Assembly (NCBI RefSeq): GCF_019578655.1
Contig: NC_063257.1
Span: 24,817,939-24,881,938 of the forward strand
DNA length: 64,000 nucleotides
DNA from: Ricinus communis
Lineage: Eukaryota; Streptophyta; Magnoliopsida; Malpighiales; Euphorbiaceae
Reading direction: 5' to 3'
The translations under genes and the position numbers were made by a program. The notes under the pieces were generated by a model that was not told the DNA's origin, ran no database searches, and was given only the letters and a program-made list of their open reading frames with translations. Of this stretch, positions 23,217 through 34,035 are shown in pieces (positions within the stretch are counted from its first letter, which is position 1; every line of letters starts with the position of its first letter).

Positions 23217-24640
23217 CAATCGGTGCTACTCGTGTTAGCTGATAAGACGATGTACCTATCGATGCGATCTAGCACTAATGGCGATGTCGAATTGTATTCC
23301 TTGGGAAAATGAAAGCCCAGAGTTACTCCTTTGTTCTTTGTTATATTAACCTAAAATTAGCGATAAATAATTTCTAAACTAACTAATAGCTATAAGCTAA
23401 GTTCTAAGGAAGATGCAAGAGTAATTGATAAATGAAATAATCAAGACAAAAAGACAAACCCAAAGGGAATCTAAACTAATTGGCAATCAAACAAAAGATA
23501 AAGGATCGGTGAGTCTAATTATGCTGCAGTGGATGAATTCTTAGCAATTCGGTTTCTCTCTCGAGATGTGAAGATTCCTAAACCTAATAACCTAAAGTTG
23601 GAATCTCTTCCTAACGATTGATTCTTAAATTATCATTAAGCTTTAATCCGCCTCTATTAAGCTTTGTTAATTCTTAATCCGGCTAGTTAATTATCCTTAT
23701 CTCTAAGCGATTATTAACCAGTTCTTGCCATTCAAAATTCCAATTGCCAAATGGACTTCTCAATCACACAAAGCAATCTAAACACACAATTCACAACGTC
23801 TCATGAATAATGCATTATCTTATTAATACTGAAAACAAGAAGAATACAAAATTAACCCAAGCAATCCAACAATATAAAATCAAGCCAACATAGTAAAGAA
23901 ATCCCAATGGATTTAATCAATCTAGCTAATCATGTTCATTCTCAAAATTTATAAGAATTCAATTATAACAATAAGCAAAGGTAGAGAAAACCCGATTACA
24001 CCCTTGGATGAGAGTAAACAGCCTCAAATCCTTTTGCTCCAATTGAATCGATTCTTGTTCCTCTTGCTCGATTTGAAAATCAATCAACGAACCTCGCCCA
24101 ATCTTCGATCCTTTAAGGGAATCCGATTGAAACCTTGATCCAAGTCTCATTTTCTCTTGGTTTTAGCTCAGAAAACCCTTAAAGAGAGAAATATTAGGGT
24201 TTTGGACGTTCTAACCCTAGCCTCCTTCTCCTTTTCCTCTCTTTGTTCTTTTAATTAATACCCCCCGTTGACTCCAACACGGCCGTGTCCCTGGCCGTAT
24301 TGGGGACATGGGCTGGTGTTCCTGGCCGTGTTACTCTCTATGGCCGTGCTCCCTAAAAGCTTCTTTCTCTTTCATGTTTGACACATCCAACACGGCCGTG
24401 TTGGTCGCCATGTTGGTAACACGGCCGTGTTAACCTTCCGCATGAGCATACTTAGCTCGTTTCGGCAACTTTGACGTCCAATTATGCTCCAATTCTTTCC
24501 TTTATCATCCTTTGACCTCTTTTGGAGCTAATGCATACAAACATACGTGTAGGGTGAGTGTTGAGACCAATTCACATCCAAATGTCCATAAAATCAATCT
24601 TAAAAAAAACCATTTAGATGTGTGTATTTTACGCACATTA
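23217..24640 (-). repeat. Element B, 5' LTR (right copy), edge corrupted
   Basis: Matches 18844-20260 but begins ATCGGTGCTACTCG rather than TGATGGGTGCTACT, and ends ACGCACATTA rather than ACATCA. The expected tRNA-Asp primer site just left of it is replaced by CCACAGGCCTGAAAACA. Two perfect AACACGGCCGTGTT palindromes lie at 24389-24402 and 24418-24431. Confidence 0.8.
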
Positions 24641-24857
24641 ATAAGCTCATTAACTTGTAATTTGAATCGAACTAGGACTCTTAGTACAATTAGGATTCCT
24701 AATTGAATTAAGATTCCTTTTGTTGCTTAAACTCATAATATCATCAGGGATAATTGCTGGATTACAATTCCTAGTTGAGTCAAGACTCCTTGTTGGTTTA
24801 GGATTCCTTGAATTAGTAGGACTTGCATCATTAAGACTCCTTGTTGGAGTAGGACTC
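24641..24857 (-). repeat. Target LTR, segment 3 (between B and C)
   Basis: Continues the chromoviral LTR with ~20-bp degenerate repeats of the form GATTCCTAATTGAATTA / GACTCCTTGTTGGAGTAG. Bordered by ATAAG and GACTC, the target duplications of B and C. Confidence 0.75.
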
Positions 24858-26100
24858 TGATGGGTGCTACTTGTGTTAGCTACAATCTAAGGCAGTGTAC
24901 CTATCGATGCAGTTTAGCACTAATGGCGAGTATCAAGGTCGTATTCCTCGGGAAAGTGAAAGCCTAGAGTTACTCCTTTGTTCTTTGTTATATTAACCTA
25001 AAATGAGTGATGAACAATTTCTAAACTAACTAATAGCTACAAGCTAAGTTCAAAGGGAACCTAAACTAGTTGGCAATCAAACAAAAGATAAAGGATTGAT
25101 GAGTCTAATTATGCTACCCGTGGATGAATTCTAAACCGAATTCGGTTTCTCTCTCTCGATAACCGAACTCCTAAATCTAATAACCTAAAGTTGGAATCTC
25201 TTCCTAACGATTGATTCTTAAATTAGCATTAAGCTTTAATACGCCTCTATTAAGCTTTGTTAATTCTTAATCTGGCTAGTTGATTATCCTTATCTCTAAG
25301 CGATTATTAACCAGTTCTTGCTATTCAAAATTCCAATTGCCAAATGGACTTCTCAATCACACAAAGCAATCTAAACACACAATTCACAATGTCTCATGAA
25401 TAATGCATTATCTTATTAATACTGAAAGCAAGAAGAATACAAAACTAACCCAAACAATCCAATAATATAATACTAAGCCAACATAGTAAAGAAATCCCAA
25501 TGGATTTTATCAATCTAGCTAATCATGTTCATTATCAAAATCCACAAGAATACAATTACAACAAAGAGTAAAGGTAGAGAAAACCCGATTACACCCTTGG
25601 ATGAGAGTAAACAGCCCCAATTCCTCTTGCTCGAATTGAATCGATTCTTGTTCCTCTTGCTCGATTTGAAGACCAATCAACGAACCTCGCCCAATCTTCA
25701 ATCTTTGAAGGGAATCTGATTGAAACCTTGATTCAAGTCTCCTTTTCCCTTAGTTCCAGCTCAGAAAACCCTTAGAGAGAGAAATATTAGGGTTTGGGAC
25801 GTTCTCCCCCGCTCCCTTTCTTTTGATGTTTGATGCAACCAACACGGCCGTGTTGGGAACACGACCAGTGTTGAAATCAACACGGCCCTGTTCAGCTTCC
25901 TTATGGGCATACTTAGCTTGTTTCGGCAGCTTTGACGTCCAATTATGCTCCAATTCGTCCTTTTATCATTCTTTGACTTCTATTGGACCTAATGCACACA
26001 AACAGATGCATAGGGTGAGTGTTGGCACCAATTCACATCCAAATGTCCATAAAATCAATCTTAAAAACCCCATTTAGATGTGTGTATTTTACGCACATCA
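24858..26100 (-). repeat. Element C, 3' LTR (left copy)
   Basis: 1243 bp, TGATGGGTGCTACTTG to ACGCACATCA. Perfect palindrome AACACGGCCGTGTT at 25841-25854. Confidence 0.83.
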
Positions 26101-26115
26101 AATAACCCCACACTT
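26101..26115 (-). other. Polypurine tract of element C
   Basis: Minus strand AAGTGTGGGGTTATT adjoining the LTR, after TTGCTTGAGGACAAGCAATG. Confidence 0.74.
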
Positions 26116-27885
26116 AGCTCATTGCTTGTCCTCAAGCAATCAAAAGTAAAATAAGGAAAATAAACCACTAAGGAACAACACTTAAACTGACAGATAAGCT
26201 AGAGAGCTCCTACACATATCCTTAACAAGCGTAAGTCAAACAAAAATAAACGAAGCAATCAATTCAAGTATCACAACCAAGATGCCAATAATTCGCAAAA
26301 TACTATCTCAACAAAATTATGTAGAACCAACTCCTCACCAGATTCACTCTAAATCACTCAAAGTGTTTAAAGGGTAGTGTTTAATCACTCAATGCATCAA
26401 CTACTGCCTTACTTACTATATGCTTGCTCTTAAATCCTACTCCTACCACTTATGGAGAGTAAATAACCATGTCAAGAGGTCTTTATAAGGGTTGTAATGG
26501 GGATTAGGTAGGCGTAGGTAAATTTGGTAAGAGTTGAACCTATGGTGTTCTGTAATGAAATACATGACCTGCACACAAGCCACAATGATCATAAGGGGTA
26601 AGTAATGGACAGTAGTCCAAGATGGGAAATAGGAATCAAGTCAAAATGTTTAGCTCACTTACTTTTCTTTTTTTTCATCACCTTTCCCTCTTATTCTTTT
26701 ATTTATTCTTTTTTCTTTTTTTTTGGATTGAAGAAAGCTGCTATAAGATTCCACACTATTCCCAAGATAAAAATTCCCAATAAAAACAACTCATGTGCAG
26801 AATCATAACCCAAAGCAGAATAAAACTAAGTGATAATGGAATATGATAAAAGAATGGTGAAAGAAGGGGTTAACTACAGAATCAATAAATGAATGAAGGC
26901 TATTTGGCTAGAATGAAAAACCTAAGTGCCTCTATCATACCAAAGTATTAAACTCTCCTTGTGGCCCTCATAAGCATTACCGAGAAAGTTCTAAAAGTAA
27001 AGACAGTAATTGGCACTCTCAACAAGAAATAAATACAAGCATATAAAGTGTATGCTTATAATTTAGCCTCAATTTCTCACGAGTGTGCTTTTGAGTAAGT
27101 TCCAAACAAAAATCATCAAAACAGAATTAAATAAACCAAAGCAACTTAGTGCAAAACTCAACTAATTATCTTACATTGTTTCGCAAGACTCAACACTATC
27201 GGTTTTACCCGATCACATGGACATAAACAGGATTTCAAAAGCAAGTCAACAGTAAGAGCATCGAAACAAAGTGAAAAGTTTTCAAAATTTTACAAAAAAT
27301 TGCATAAAGAATAAACAAATAACTGAGATGGGATAAATGAAATGCAATATATACATTAGAAAAGGATCTGAATTTCATATACAAAACAATAAAAACACGA
27401 AAACAAGTGTATATAAATATCACCACCCCACACTTGAACGACACACTGTCTTCAGTGTATAAAATATATAAGAAATGAAAAAGGAAAAAGAACTAATACT
27501 GCCCTGACTATAGCTCCGGAGTGAAAAGGAGGTGCAACAAGTATATCGATTAGCTGGTCGTGGTGGAGGTGGGCGCTCTGAGGTTGGAAGTAGTGTCACA
27601 TCTTTGGAGCTGGTGGATCGGTAGGGCCCGGTGTTAATAGGAGGCTCGTCAGTTCTTTGTGTTGAAGGGTGCTCGGTCGGAGAGGGAGGGCCAGTACTGG
27701 ATCATCCGGCTAGAGGGATGTCAAAATGGCTCTGCTCGGAACCGGCTCCATGGGCAGAGAGTGCAAACTACTGCCAAAAAATATCATCAAACATGTCATT
27801 GGCCAGAGGCCTCAACCTACCTCCACCTTTCGATCAAGACACGAAGCATAGCCCTTTGCCTCTCAAACTGAGCCATCATCTAGCT
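26116..27885 (-). other. Element C, non-coding 3' interior
   Basis: No gene seen. Collinear with 20276-21600 of B. Pyrimidine run at 26660-26725; CCCCACACTTGAACGACACACTGTC at 27425-27450. The 27500-27885 part is less AT-rich and probably holds the frayed C-terminal coding end of ORF1. Confidence 0.6.
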
Positions 27886-29103
27886 CTAAAACTCAGCTGG
27901 CGTAAAGGTCCTGCTTGAAAAGCCTCTTGTCGAATGAAATCTCTGTGCGCTCCTACGCCAACCTCGCGTAATTGCGGCTCTACAAGCTTCAATTGGAGAG
28001 ACTCCTAAAAGAGCTGATGAAGACCTAGAAGGAGCTAAAATAGATGGTCTGGAAGAAGACTCTGGAATATCAGAAGAAGGGGGTGGAACATCTTGCGTAC
28101 CAGGGGCTCGTGGGACAGGTTGCTCCTCTTTGAGTGCTGCCAAGCGAGCATTCTTCAGTCTATACTCTGGTCCTAGCGGACCCTGCCTACGAGTCACCCT
28201 CCCCATACTAACCAATTGGGGAAGTCCTAACGTCTCCATCACCCCCAGCTTTGTCAAATGTGGTATCGCCTCCTCCAAAACTCCTAAGCTCCTAGCCAGT
28301 CGAGTAATGTAAGTCCGAAAATAGAAAAATACCTTCTTTGAGTTGTTACAGAAGGCACTGATCTGTCTGGCCAACAAGTATCCCATGTCGACGGACTAGT
28401 GCTGGTGCATGCTATAAAGTATAAACAGGTCCGGCTGGGTAACTACACCACCGCTATCTCCCCCACAACGTTGATGGTCCTAACCTTGACAATACATGCA
28501 ATCTGCATGATCCCTTAGGCAAGTTAGATGACTTGGACTAGCTAGCACTGTACCCCTCAGTGTCATCAAAAATCTCGGCCCACATCTGCGGATATGACAC
28601 ACCAAGTGTGTGTATACAGCGACTATAAACCTCTCCAGCTGTATCCTCCTCAGTCCATAAACCCAAATGTACCCCAATGCTGTACACTCGTGGTGAAAGT
28701 CCTCTGCTGAGTACGAGGCGATTGAGTCAATTGTTGAAAGTCCATAGCGGCTCTGCAGGAAAGAAAGTGCTAGCAAACTCCACCGTCAACTCCTATATGC
28801 TCGGTTCAACTATCTCAAAGAAATCTTTGAAATGGGGGCGTCTCGATGTATCGTGATTTGCGATTTACCAAGTCAATGATCTCTAATCTTGTGATCTATC
28901 CTATGCCTCTTTCCCAAATCTTTGTGCCTCACAGACTGGTATCTCTACTCGAAGGTGGGCTGCCCTTGAAAAAGTAGGAATCGATGGTGCTGCGGTGGTC
29001 TAATTTGGCCTGAACTAGTCGGTGCAGCGCCTGACGATCGAGAGGAAGAGGAACCATCAGTCCGCCTCCTCTTATAAACTCCTGATCCTCGTCTGGTGGA
29101 CAT
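27886..29103 (-). pseudogene. ATHILA ORF1-type protein of element C, broken
   Basis: Function unknown; the family is known from Athila-lineage retrotransposons. Likely start ATG at 29103-29101 (MSTRRGSGVYKRRRTDGSSS), giving a basic, serine-rich N-terminus. Recognisable blocks: GYIWVYGL/GVHLGLW-like text near 28680 (in two frames because of a shift), DMGYLLARQISAF (about 28390-28350), TRLARSLGVLEEAIPHLTKLG, and a proline/serine-rich part. Aligns by eye with 42190-43000 on the plus strand (FILWAMQHHKKLDMGYILTRQV). At least two frameshifts and several stops break it. No signal peptide or membrane span is evident. A TATA box and intron lie upstream. Confidence 0.72.
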
Positions 29104-29108
29104 AGTAC

Positions 29109-29671
29109 CTGAAAAATAAATTTTTAGTACTAAGGATCAACGAAATTCCGGGAGCCTAACGCCATAAAATGGACAAACCGAACGATTTCACTTGATAAAA
29201 TTAAACCGCTCAATGTCCTGCAAAAAAAATATTCAATCCACAATACTGCCAACCAATTCTAACCAATTAAATTTTCAATTCATCCACATGGAGTTTAACT
29301 TCGCCATAAACCATCATAAGGCAAACCAACATGCTGATAGAAAACACATTCAACAGAGTCAACTATATATGACAGAGCCTATTGTTTAGCTGCCAACAAT
29401 AATAATAAAGAGGAAAAATAAAGAATTAATCACAATCATGAATAATGGTAGAAAAGAAAAATGGAAAATAGGAGCAAGTTAGGTATATAAACTAAATTAA
29501 AGAAAATAAAAGAAAATTAAGCACAAACATGAATGTAAATGCATGCACCAAATAATAAAATAAGGAAATAAGCTAAAAAAATTGAAACACAAATTCGAAC
29601 ACAAACAAAACATAAATTCGAACTAATATCAAAATAAAAAAATATGGAAAATGAAGTTGGAGGGTACTTAC
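29109..29671 (-). other. Predicted 5' leader intron of element C ORF1
   Basis: On the minus strand a consensus donor CAA|GTAAGT (29671) and acceptor TTTTTCAG (29109) enclose 563 AT-rich bases. The acceptor lies five bases before the ORF1 ATG. The same arrangement occurs at 41472-41940. Confidence 0.55.
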
Positions 29672-29791
29672 TTGACAAACACAATATCCAAAGCCTTCAA
29701 GATGAGAAATAAGAAGTGAGAGAGTAAGAGATGAGAGAATTGCTAAAACTAAGGGGAAAGCAAAATTTTTTGCCATTTCAAAATGAAATGG

Positions 29792-29799
29792 TATATATA
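29792..29799 (-). promoter_or_regulatory. Internal TATA box upstream of ORF1 (element C)
   Basis: Minus strand CCTATATATACCATTTCA, about 690 bases before the ATG. The matching CTATATAAACAGGCCATTTCA is found at 41365 in the plus-strand Athila. A GC-rich block lies directly upstream. Confidence 0.55.
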
Positions 29800-29814
29800 G
29801 GCGATGTCTGGAAC

Positions 29815-30270
29815 AAGTGTTCATATAAGTAGTGTCCATGAACACGATGCGGATATCGGTATGTTAAGCAAATTTAAACGTGCTGACTTACCAACTTATG
29901 AGAACACGCCTGTGTTTATGGAACACGGGGACGTGTTGGGGACACGGTCGGGCATAAATGCCCGTGTGGCCTGCTGTGAACGTGTTCATCTTAATTTGAT
30001 TTTCTTCAATTAGAACACGGTCCGTGTTAATGAACACAGTCTTGAACACGCCCGTGTTAATCTCCAGAAAATGCAAAACTTGCGATTCTCAGCACTTTCT
30101 CACTCTTTCTCACCTGCGCAACCAATACGTCCTCAACTCATACACTCAACATATATAAAACTTACCAAAAACAAACTATAAAATCTAATCAAACTAAGTT
30201 CACAATAAAGGTAAATTATTAAAATCGAAAAATAAAATTTGGGGTGCCTCCCAAAAGCGCTTCTTTTATA
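29815..30270 (-). other. GC-rich palindrome block and spacer (element C)
   Basis: 29840-30060 is dense in variants of AACACGGCCGTGTT (for example GAACACGCCTGTGTTT and GAACACGCCCGTGTTAA), like the U3 part of the LTRs. 30061-30270 is AT-rich with nothing coding; GGGGTGCCTCCCAAAAGCGC at 30240-30260 marks the junction left by loss of pol. Confidence 0.6.
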
Positions 30271-31430
30271 CGTGATGAGTCTTCTTAGCTGGACTCATGG
30301 TGAAAAGCAAACAGTGGGGATTGATGACCATCCATCCTTCTTCCAAGCAAATGGCTTCAAGTATCCGCTTAGAAGGATAATCGTCAATTTCCTCTTCCCG
30401 ACTATCAAGCAAGCTGCCAGTATGATGGGCAAAACTCGCTCCTCGTATAATTGCACGTAGTCATGATGCTCTAGGGGCTCTTCCAATTTGAAAGCTGGAG
30501 TTTCACCAATTGGAAGGATCGACGGTTGGGCAATTTCTTCAGGAACATCGATGGTTTTCTGTAGTCCTTGGCTTGGTTCACTTGCTAGAAGATACTCAAG
30601 CTCCTCCAAGACTTCTTCATTGGATAACTCATGCTCATCTTCCATCATCGAAGGGACTTGTGGAAAATTCACCAAAAATTCCTCTAAGCGCAACTTTCGG
30701 CATCATCAAACATGCGTTCCTGTTGGTAGTCTTTCAGAGGGATCATGTTTGCCTCTTCCTTTTCTAGTTCTATCTCCATGTTCAAAGAGTCATCCTGCAC
30801 AGAAGCATCATCGTCAAACATAATAGATGACCCAGAAAAATTCTCACCTGAACTCAAAGTGAGGGCGCTCAAGTGTTCCTCGGATTCAGTAGCATCTGAT
30901 GGAGTTCCCAATTGCTCTTCAGCTAGTAACTTGAAGATTAAGCCTACTTGATGCTCTATGTTGTTAATCGAGGCTTGTTGATCTTCAAGTATCCTCTCTG
31001 TTTGTTGGAATCTATCCTCAAGACTTGCAATAAACATCGTCATCGACTCTCCTAACACTAACTCTTCACCTTGAGTTGATGGTGCAAGATTAAATTTCTT
31101 TGAGATTCTGGTGGTTCTTGGCCATCTAAGCTCCATCCAAAGGGTGAATGAATTCTCAACTCTTGATTGTAGGTGCTTCCATACGAGTCATTTGGCCAAC
31201 TTCCCGTATAATTCACCTGTTCATAGTTATAAGAACAATGAGCAACATCACTATATAATGGATAATGATTACTCAAATGTAAACCACAACAAAATTCACA
31301 AAAAACTTGAGATGAAAGGATAGGAGTGGAGAGTTGATCGGGTAGCCACGCGGCGTTGACATCCGGTTCGATCACGTGTCCTCTGAAGAGTTTGAATTTA
31401 ACATTGAACCTCCTTATCATTCACTACCTG
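30271..31430 (-). pseudogene. Element C, gag C-terminal fragment joined to RT start
   Basis: Best preserved copy of the module. Minus strand order: PILSSQVFCEFCCGLH (zinc knuckle, final Cys changed), YTGSWPNDSYGSTYNQELR (typical Athila Gag tail), SLEDRFQQTERILEDQQASI with NNIEHQVGLIFKLLAEEQLG, an acidic stretch, then FPQVPSMMEDEHELSNEEV and PLEHHDYVQLYEERVLPIIL. Frames 30684-31136 and 30295-30693 overlap at one frameshift. The distance to the primer site is only ~130 bases, so most of gag was deleted. Confidence 0.75.
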
Positions 31431-31540
31431 AATCATAAACTTAACTAAATAAATATGTACAAACAAAAATAGAAATAAATAATAAAAAAATGGCTAAATT
31501 GACAAATAGCAAATTTCACTCTAGTTTTCAAATATTCCCC

Positions 31541-31553
31541 GGTAACGACACCA
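31541..31553 (-). other. Primer binding site of element C, tRNA-Asp (degenerate)
   Basis: Plus strand GGTAACGACACCA against GGCAACGGCGCCA at 16840; the three differences are all C/G to T/A transitions. Confidence 0.75.
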
Positions 31554-31559
31554 AAAACT

Positions 31560-32079
31560 TGATCCAAGTCTCCTTTTCCCTTGGTTCCAGCTCAGAAAAC
31601 CCTTAGAGAGAGAAATATTAGGGTTTGGGACGTTCTCCCCCGCTCCCTTTCTTTCCTCTCTTATTTCTTTTAATTAATTCCCCATGTCGCTGCCAACACG
31701 GCCGTGTTGATGCCCGTGTTCCCAACACGAGGTAGTGTTTATGCCCGTGTTACTCTCTGTGGCCGTGCTCCCTAAAAACTTCTTTTTCTTTGATGTTTGA
31801 TGCAACCAACACGACCGTGTTGGTGCCCGTGTTAGGAACACGGCCAGTGTTGAAATCAACACGGCCCTGTTTAGCTTCCTCATGGGCATAGTTAGCTTGT
31901 TTCGGCAGCTTTGACATCCAATTATGCTCCAATTCTTCCCTTTATCATTCTTTGACTTCTTTTGGACCTAATGCACACAAACAGACGCATAGGGTGAGTG
32001 TTGGGACCAATTCACATCCAAATGTCCATAAAATCAATCTTAAAAACCCCATTTAGATGTGTGTATTTTATGCACATCA
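31560..32079 (-). repeat. Element C, 5' LTR, truncated
   Basis: Only the last 520 bp (plus-strand sense) of the LTR remain. Text right of the primer site jumps from CTTGA straight to TCCAAGTCTCC, which in the left LTR lies about 870 bp in (25728). Palindrome AACACGGCCGTGTT at 31695-31708. Confidence 0.82.
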
Positions 32080-32110
32080 GACTCGTTGTGCTAGTTTGGT
32101 TCGTATTAAA
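32080..32110 (-). repeat. Target LTR, segment 4 (after element C)
   Basis: GACTC then GTTGTGCTAGTTTGGTTCGTA, matching the LTR text at 18662-18690. The exact right edge is unclear. Confidence 0.6.
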
Positions 32111-32541
32111 AGAACTGGTAATTTCTTTCCTTATCGAATTTGAAATCCTATCTATGTTCTCATTATTCTTTTCTTTTGTTCTTTTATTTTTAATTTATGT
32201 CTTGTATGATGGTTTAGTTTTATTTAGCGAGCATAAATAAGAGTCTTGAATTAAAGTGCATGGAAGCGACAATCATAGAAACCGATCCAATGCTTGGACA
32301 AATGTGATGAAAGAAAATTATTTAATTGAGCATTGATATCATTCTTTAAATGACAGTGGACAAATCATTTAGTGGAAAGAGGGAACGCGAGAATCGAGAC
32401 ATGCCTAAATATTCTGATTCATGATTTGCACCATTAGGATCTTCATCATTCCTTATTTCTCTAGGCACGAGGACTCCTGATGACAGAAGGATTGACATAA
32501 CCTATATCAAAGGATTAAACCCGTTTGAGAGTATGCAAGTT
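32111..32541 (-). repeat. Inverted relic of the 9.3-11.6 kb repeat family
   Basis: Reverse complement of parts of 10916-11400: TGTTCTCATTATTCTTTT, GGAAGCGACAATCATAG, ATGATATCA-like text and CCTAGGCACGAGGACTCC equivalents. No gene seen. Confidence 0.6.
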
Positions 32542-34035
32542 TGATAAGTTCAATAATGCGAGCTAAACACGACTAACAATCTACAGGCAAGTGCACCTAT
32601 CAAATGTAATCTAGCTATGTCAAGTATCAATGTCGTATCCCATAGGAATTGAGAAGCTACTACTACTACGCTATTCCTATTATCTAACCCATCAAAAGGT
32701 GGTCAAGATCATTAACTAAAAATAATTAAGAATGCAAATGAAAACTAAATTTCAACAAAGAGAATGAAAGTTTGAAAAAGACAATGAGATGAGTTACCCA
32801 ATTGGGGATCCCTTTAGCTAGCCAGCTTAAAAATAATAATTTATGAATTGATTAATTAAGAATTGTGATATGTGGATAATTTCTTAAATGAATTGGCCTC
32901 TTTCTCGAGTTAATCAATTCCTAATCCTAAAGATCTAAAGTTGGAATATGTTCCTAACAATAAGAATGTCATTAATCTAAAGATGAATAGCATTAATCTA
33001 TAAATTATTATTAATAAGAATGTCTAGTTCTTATTCCAGTAAGTTATTACACTTATCTTTAAGATGCAAATAACTTAATCACACAAGCAGTTGTCCAAAC
33101 TCAATTGAATTTCTCAATTACAAAGGAGTTCTCAAATTGATTCAACAATGAAGAAGAAACAATAGATTTTATTATACTTGAATGAAAACTACAATCTTTG
33201 ATCAACAATTCAATCAATTAAGCATAAAACAAGCCTAGCATAGCTACATATCACCTCCAAATGGGTTTAATAAGAATAGTTACACATGTTCATGATTAAA
33301 CTAATACAAGAATCAAATAAAAAGTAAACAATAATCGAAAAGAACATGTACACCCTTTTCTCAAATGGTGGAAATGCTATCCCCTCTTGAATAACTCTAA
33401 ATCCAATCTCTACAGCTCAAGATCTCCTCTTTCTTTCCTTTGAATCTTCAATCCAATCCTCAAGAATAGCTATCTGGATGATGTTGAAGTAGAATTCGTC
33501 TCCATTTTTTCTCTTTTTGATCATCTAGAATGTTACTCTCAAAGTCTGTCTTGAATACCCTAAAGTTCTCTCCCTTAAGAATCCCCTCTTTCTTTCTTTT
33601 TCTTTTCTTTTAAATCAGGCTTCGAAATTCAACACGGTTTGGATTTGGGTCATGCTGACCAGCACAGCCTGGATCCATGCCATGTTGGGCTAAAATTGTA
33701 CATCTAGCCTTCTCAGCACAGCTTGGATTTGGGCTATGTTGCTTAGCATGGGCATGCTCCTAGGTCGTGTTACTCTCAAGAACCGTGTTGCAAATTATTT
33801 CTTCTCACCATGGGTAAGGAATTTTAGCACGCCCTTTGATCCTAACCGTGCTTCTCAGCACGGGCGTGTTGGCAGGGCATGTTAAACAATCTAACGCGCC
33901 CGATTCGTCTGTTTCTTCTCGATTTTGGTCTAATTTCTCTCTAACTTCAAGTATATTAAACTATCAAACCTAAGGTATTAGAGGTAGAAGACGCCACAAT
34001 TTAGTATGGATTCTAAATTGATAACTCAGATTTGA
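32542..34035 (-). repeat. Diverged Athila/Tat-type LTR relic
   Basis: Opens like the A-C LTRs in layout (AAGTGCACCTATCAAATG, then AGTATCAATGTCGTATCCC), with CTCGAGTTAATCAATTCC, AACATGTACACCCTTTTCTC and a GC-richer CAGCACGG/GCCGTGTT-like block at 33640-33910. I could not fix the right edge or find a matching second LTR, so a solo LTR is likely. No coding sequence. Confidence 0.5.

Larger units (their letters stand above)
18844..24640 (-). mobile_element. Athila-lineage non-autonomous element B
   Basis: 5797 bp. LTRs 18844-20260 and 23217-24640; perfect target duplication ATAAG (18839-18843, 24641-24645). Polypurine tract at 20261-20275 and gag fragment in the minus sense. Its LTR start matches A, but the other end (CGTAAAATACACACATC in the minus sense) is of a different subfamily shared with C. 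The interior lacks RT to integrase and also ORF1. The right LTR edge and primer site are corrupted. Confidence 0.86.
24858..32079 (-). mobile_element. Athila-lineage non-autonomous element C, with ORF1
   Basis: 7222 bp; perfect target duplication GACTC (24853-24857, 32080-32084). Left LTR 24858-26100; the right LTR is a truncated 31560-32079. In the minus sense: shortened 5' LTR, degenerate tRNA-Asp site, gag C-terminal fragment, GC-rich block, TATA box, leader intron, ORF1 pseudogene, non-coding stretch, polypurine tract, 3' LTR. It has the same core as A and B but keeps the post-pol gene. Confidence 0.87.

Noticed and set aside
27631..28312. Plus-strand frames in element C
   Set aside because: Antisense shadows of the ORF1 region, which aligns on the minus strand with the plus-strand copy at 42190-43000.
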